From an uncultured Sphingomonadaceae bacterium (lineage in GTDB: Bacteria; Pseudomonadota; Alphaproteobacteria; Sphingomonadales; Sphingomonadaceae), in assembly GCA_946480515.1 (NCBI GenBank), contig CAMLKX010000016.1:1-15428 (forward strand): a DNA stretch of 15,428 nucleotides. The letters are read 5' to 3'. This document shows, in pieces, positions 14,300 to 15,428 of this stretch. The position numbers were made by a program, and so were the translations under genes. Position 1 is the first letter of the stretch. Each line of letters begins with the position of its first letter. The notes beneath the pieces were generated by a model. That model was given only the letters and a program-made list of their open reading frames with translations. It made no database searches and was not told the origin of the DNA.

Positions 14300-15289
14300 T
14301 CAGCCGAGGTGCTTGGAGAAGAAGCGAACCATCACTTCCAGCGCTTCACGTGCTTCGGGAAGATGCAGGATGTACCAATGGGCGTGGGGCATCGCCTCGA
14401 ACACAAACAGGTCGGCATCCACCCCGGAGTGCCGCAGAGCGCGATGAAAACTTGTCGTGGCGCTGAGCACCGCGTCCCGTGTGCCACTGATCAATAGCGT
14501 GGGGGGAAAGCGGCTGAGATCACCCTTGACCGGCGACACAAGCGGATCGCTTGGGTCTGCACCGCCAATATAGGCGCGGATTTCGCTCAGTTCATGAGTG
14601 GGCGGCAGGACCGTCTCACCCCAAAAGCCCATAAGCGTGAAAATCTGCGCAGTATCACCGAGATCAGTCAGGTCTCCACCCGCGGTGAAGACTCCGCAGC
14701 AAGCCGGAAGCGGAATTCCGTCCCGCTGCAACCGCATGATCGTTTGAGCCGTCAGGAACCCGCCAGCCGAAGCGCCATAGATCCCGATTTGCTCCGGCTG
14801 ATGATATTTGAGCATCTCCTTGTACACGGCAACGACATCATCGACCGCTGCAGGAAATGGGTGCTCCGGCGCGAGCCGGTAATCGATAGCAAAGACCGTG
14901 ATCCGGGCCATGTTGGCGATTGGAATCGCTTCCACCAGCGCGCCCGAGCCCATTACGAACCCGCCGCCGTGGAGGTTCAACAGCACCTTGCCGGCATTCT
15001 CCGGCGGCATGTCCTTTGGCGTTAGCCGGTGGCAGCGGACGCCGGCGATGGACATTTCCTCAACGTCAACCGGATAGGCCTCCAAGGCCATGTCCGACAG
15101 GGCCTTCATCTGCTGATCGACGCTTTCGCGCATCGCCCACATGGGGATCGGTTCGGAAGTGGCGGGGGGCGCCTCGGACCAAGGCGGCGTAGCGAGAAAC
15201 GCCCGGGCTTCGTTGCTGACGGTGTTGGGCACCGGCAGCACACGGCCTCCCAGGTCAACGCCGCCATCCGAGTCGATTCTATACGCCAT
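14300..15289 (-). CDS. Alpha/beta hydrolase, hormone-sensitive lipase (HSL) type esterase
   Basis: 329-residue HSL/family IV carboxylesterase, not closely similar to the one at 26-979. The oxyanion motif is HGGGF (107-111). The nucleophile elbow GASAGG (172-177) holds Ser174, with Asp272 (SGTRDAVLS) and His302 (AMPHAHW) as the likely acid and base. AIDYRLAPEHPFPAAVDD (134-151) is a family hallmark. An N-terminal cap of about 80 residues precedes the core, as usual. I chose the ATG at 15289, six bases after GGAGGGG, over the adjacent TTG at 15292. It is the first gene in the operon that continues with an SDR and two Lrp regulators. It may hydrolyse a lactone or ester intermediate; substrate unknown. 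Confidence 0.93.
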   Translation of the reverse strand: MAYRIDSDGGVDLGGRVLPVPNTVSNEARAFLATPPWSEAPPATSEPIPMWAMRESVDQQMKALSDMALEAYPVDVEEMSIAGVRCHRLTPKDMPPENAGKVLLNLHGGGFVMGSGALVEAIPIANMARITVFAIDYRLAPEHPFPAAVDDVVAVYKEMLKYHQPEQIGIYGASAGGFLTAQTIMRLQRDGIPLPACCGVFTAGGDLTDLGDTAQIFTLMGFWGETVLPPTHELSEIRAYIGGADPSDPLVSPVKGDLSRFPPTLLISGTRDAVLSATTSFHRALRHSGVDADLFVFEAMPHAHWYILHLPEAREALEVMVRFFSKHLG

Positions 15290-15428
15290 CAAACCCCTCC
15301 ATGCCTGCCGACGGGCGACACCGACGCGGTGCCAGCTGGCTGCTGGCGCATCGCAGCCCTGGGCGCAAGAGCGGGAGCGCCAGCCGGCAGTGAAGCGGGC
15401 GCTCCAAGGCGCTAGTGCAGGATGAAAT
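15290..15428. other. Right-end non-coding stretch upstream of the hydrolase operon
   Basis: 139 bp with no convincing gene. A ribosome site GGAGGGG for the minus-strand hydrolase lies at its left edge. It contains a 10-bp perfect palindrome GCCAGCTGGC (15331-15340). It also contains an inverted repeat GGAGCGCC (15374-15381) with GGCGCTCC (15398-15405), which could be a leader or operator structure for that operon. No clear -35/-10 pair was found. The last bases (AGGATGAAA) might be a ribosome site and start of a plus-strand gene, but the window ends there. Confidence 0.3.

Noticed and set aside
15029..15415. Plus-strand open frames at the right end
   Set aside because: They run antisense through the HSL hydrolase and into the GC-rich upstream region with no motif or ribosome site; no gene is supported.

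Overview
The window reads as a gene-dense catabolic region from a GC-rich alphaproteobacterium. A sphingomonad (Sphingomonas, Sphingobium, Novosphingobium or a relative) is my best guess. The guess rests on the mix of families (CYP101-like P450, KSTD-type flavoprotein, PAPS-type sulfotransferase, subfamily-I haloalkane dehalogenase, SnoaL-like proteins, many SDRs), not on a marker gene. I see no rRNA, tRNA, CRISPR array, transposase, integrase or phage gene.

Layout, left to right. (A) Minus strand, 3482 to 26: AraC regulator, GMC oxidoreductase, HSL-type alpha/beta hydrolase, with gaps of 28 and 12 bp and a hairpin just past the last stop. (B) Plus strand, 3639 to 6660: a CYP101-like P450 whose reading frame is broken near its N-terminus, then a 3-ketosteroid delta1-dehydrogenase-like flavoprotein. 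(C) Minus strand, 7768 to 6680: glutathione peroxidase and a SnoaL-like protein. (D) Plus strand, 7932 to 10865: sulfotransferase, haloalkane dehalogenase and SDR, tightly packed and very likely one operon. (E) Minus strand, 11702 to 10917: a second SDR, separated from D by a long hairpin. (F) Plus strand, 11814 to 12455: a second SnoaL-like protein. (G) Minus strand, 15289 to 12456: a second HSL-type hydrolase, a third SDR, and two overlapping Lrp/AsnC regulators.

Taken together this is an inventory for opening up a cyclic, probably terpenoid- or steroid-like compound. Esterases release an alcohol, P450 and GMC enzymes oxidise, SDRs interconvert alcohols and ketones, the KSTD-like enzyme desaturates next to a ketone, and SnoaL-fold proteins may hydrate, dehydrate or isomerise. 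The substrate cannot be read from the sequence. No ferredoxin or ferredoxin reductase for the P450 and no beta-oxidation or ring-cleavage genes are present, so the pathway must continue elsewhere.

The least ordinary points are the sulfotransferase-dehalogenase-SDR operon, a 31-bp near-perfect palindrome inside the first Lrp gene, the P450 frameshift, and the translationally coupled pair of Lrp regulators.
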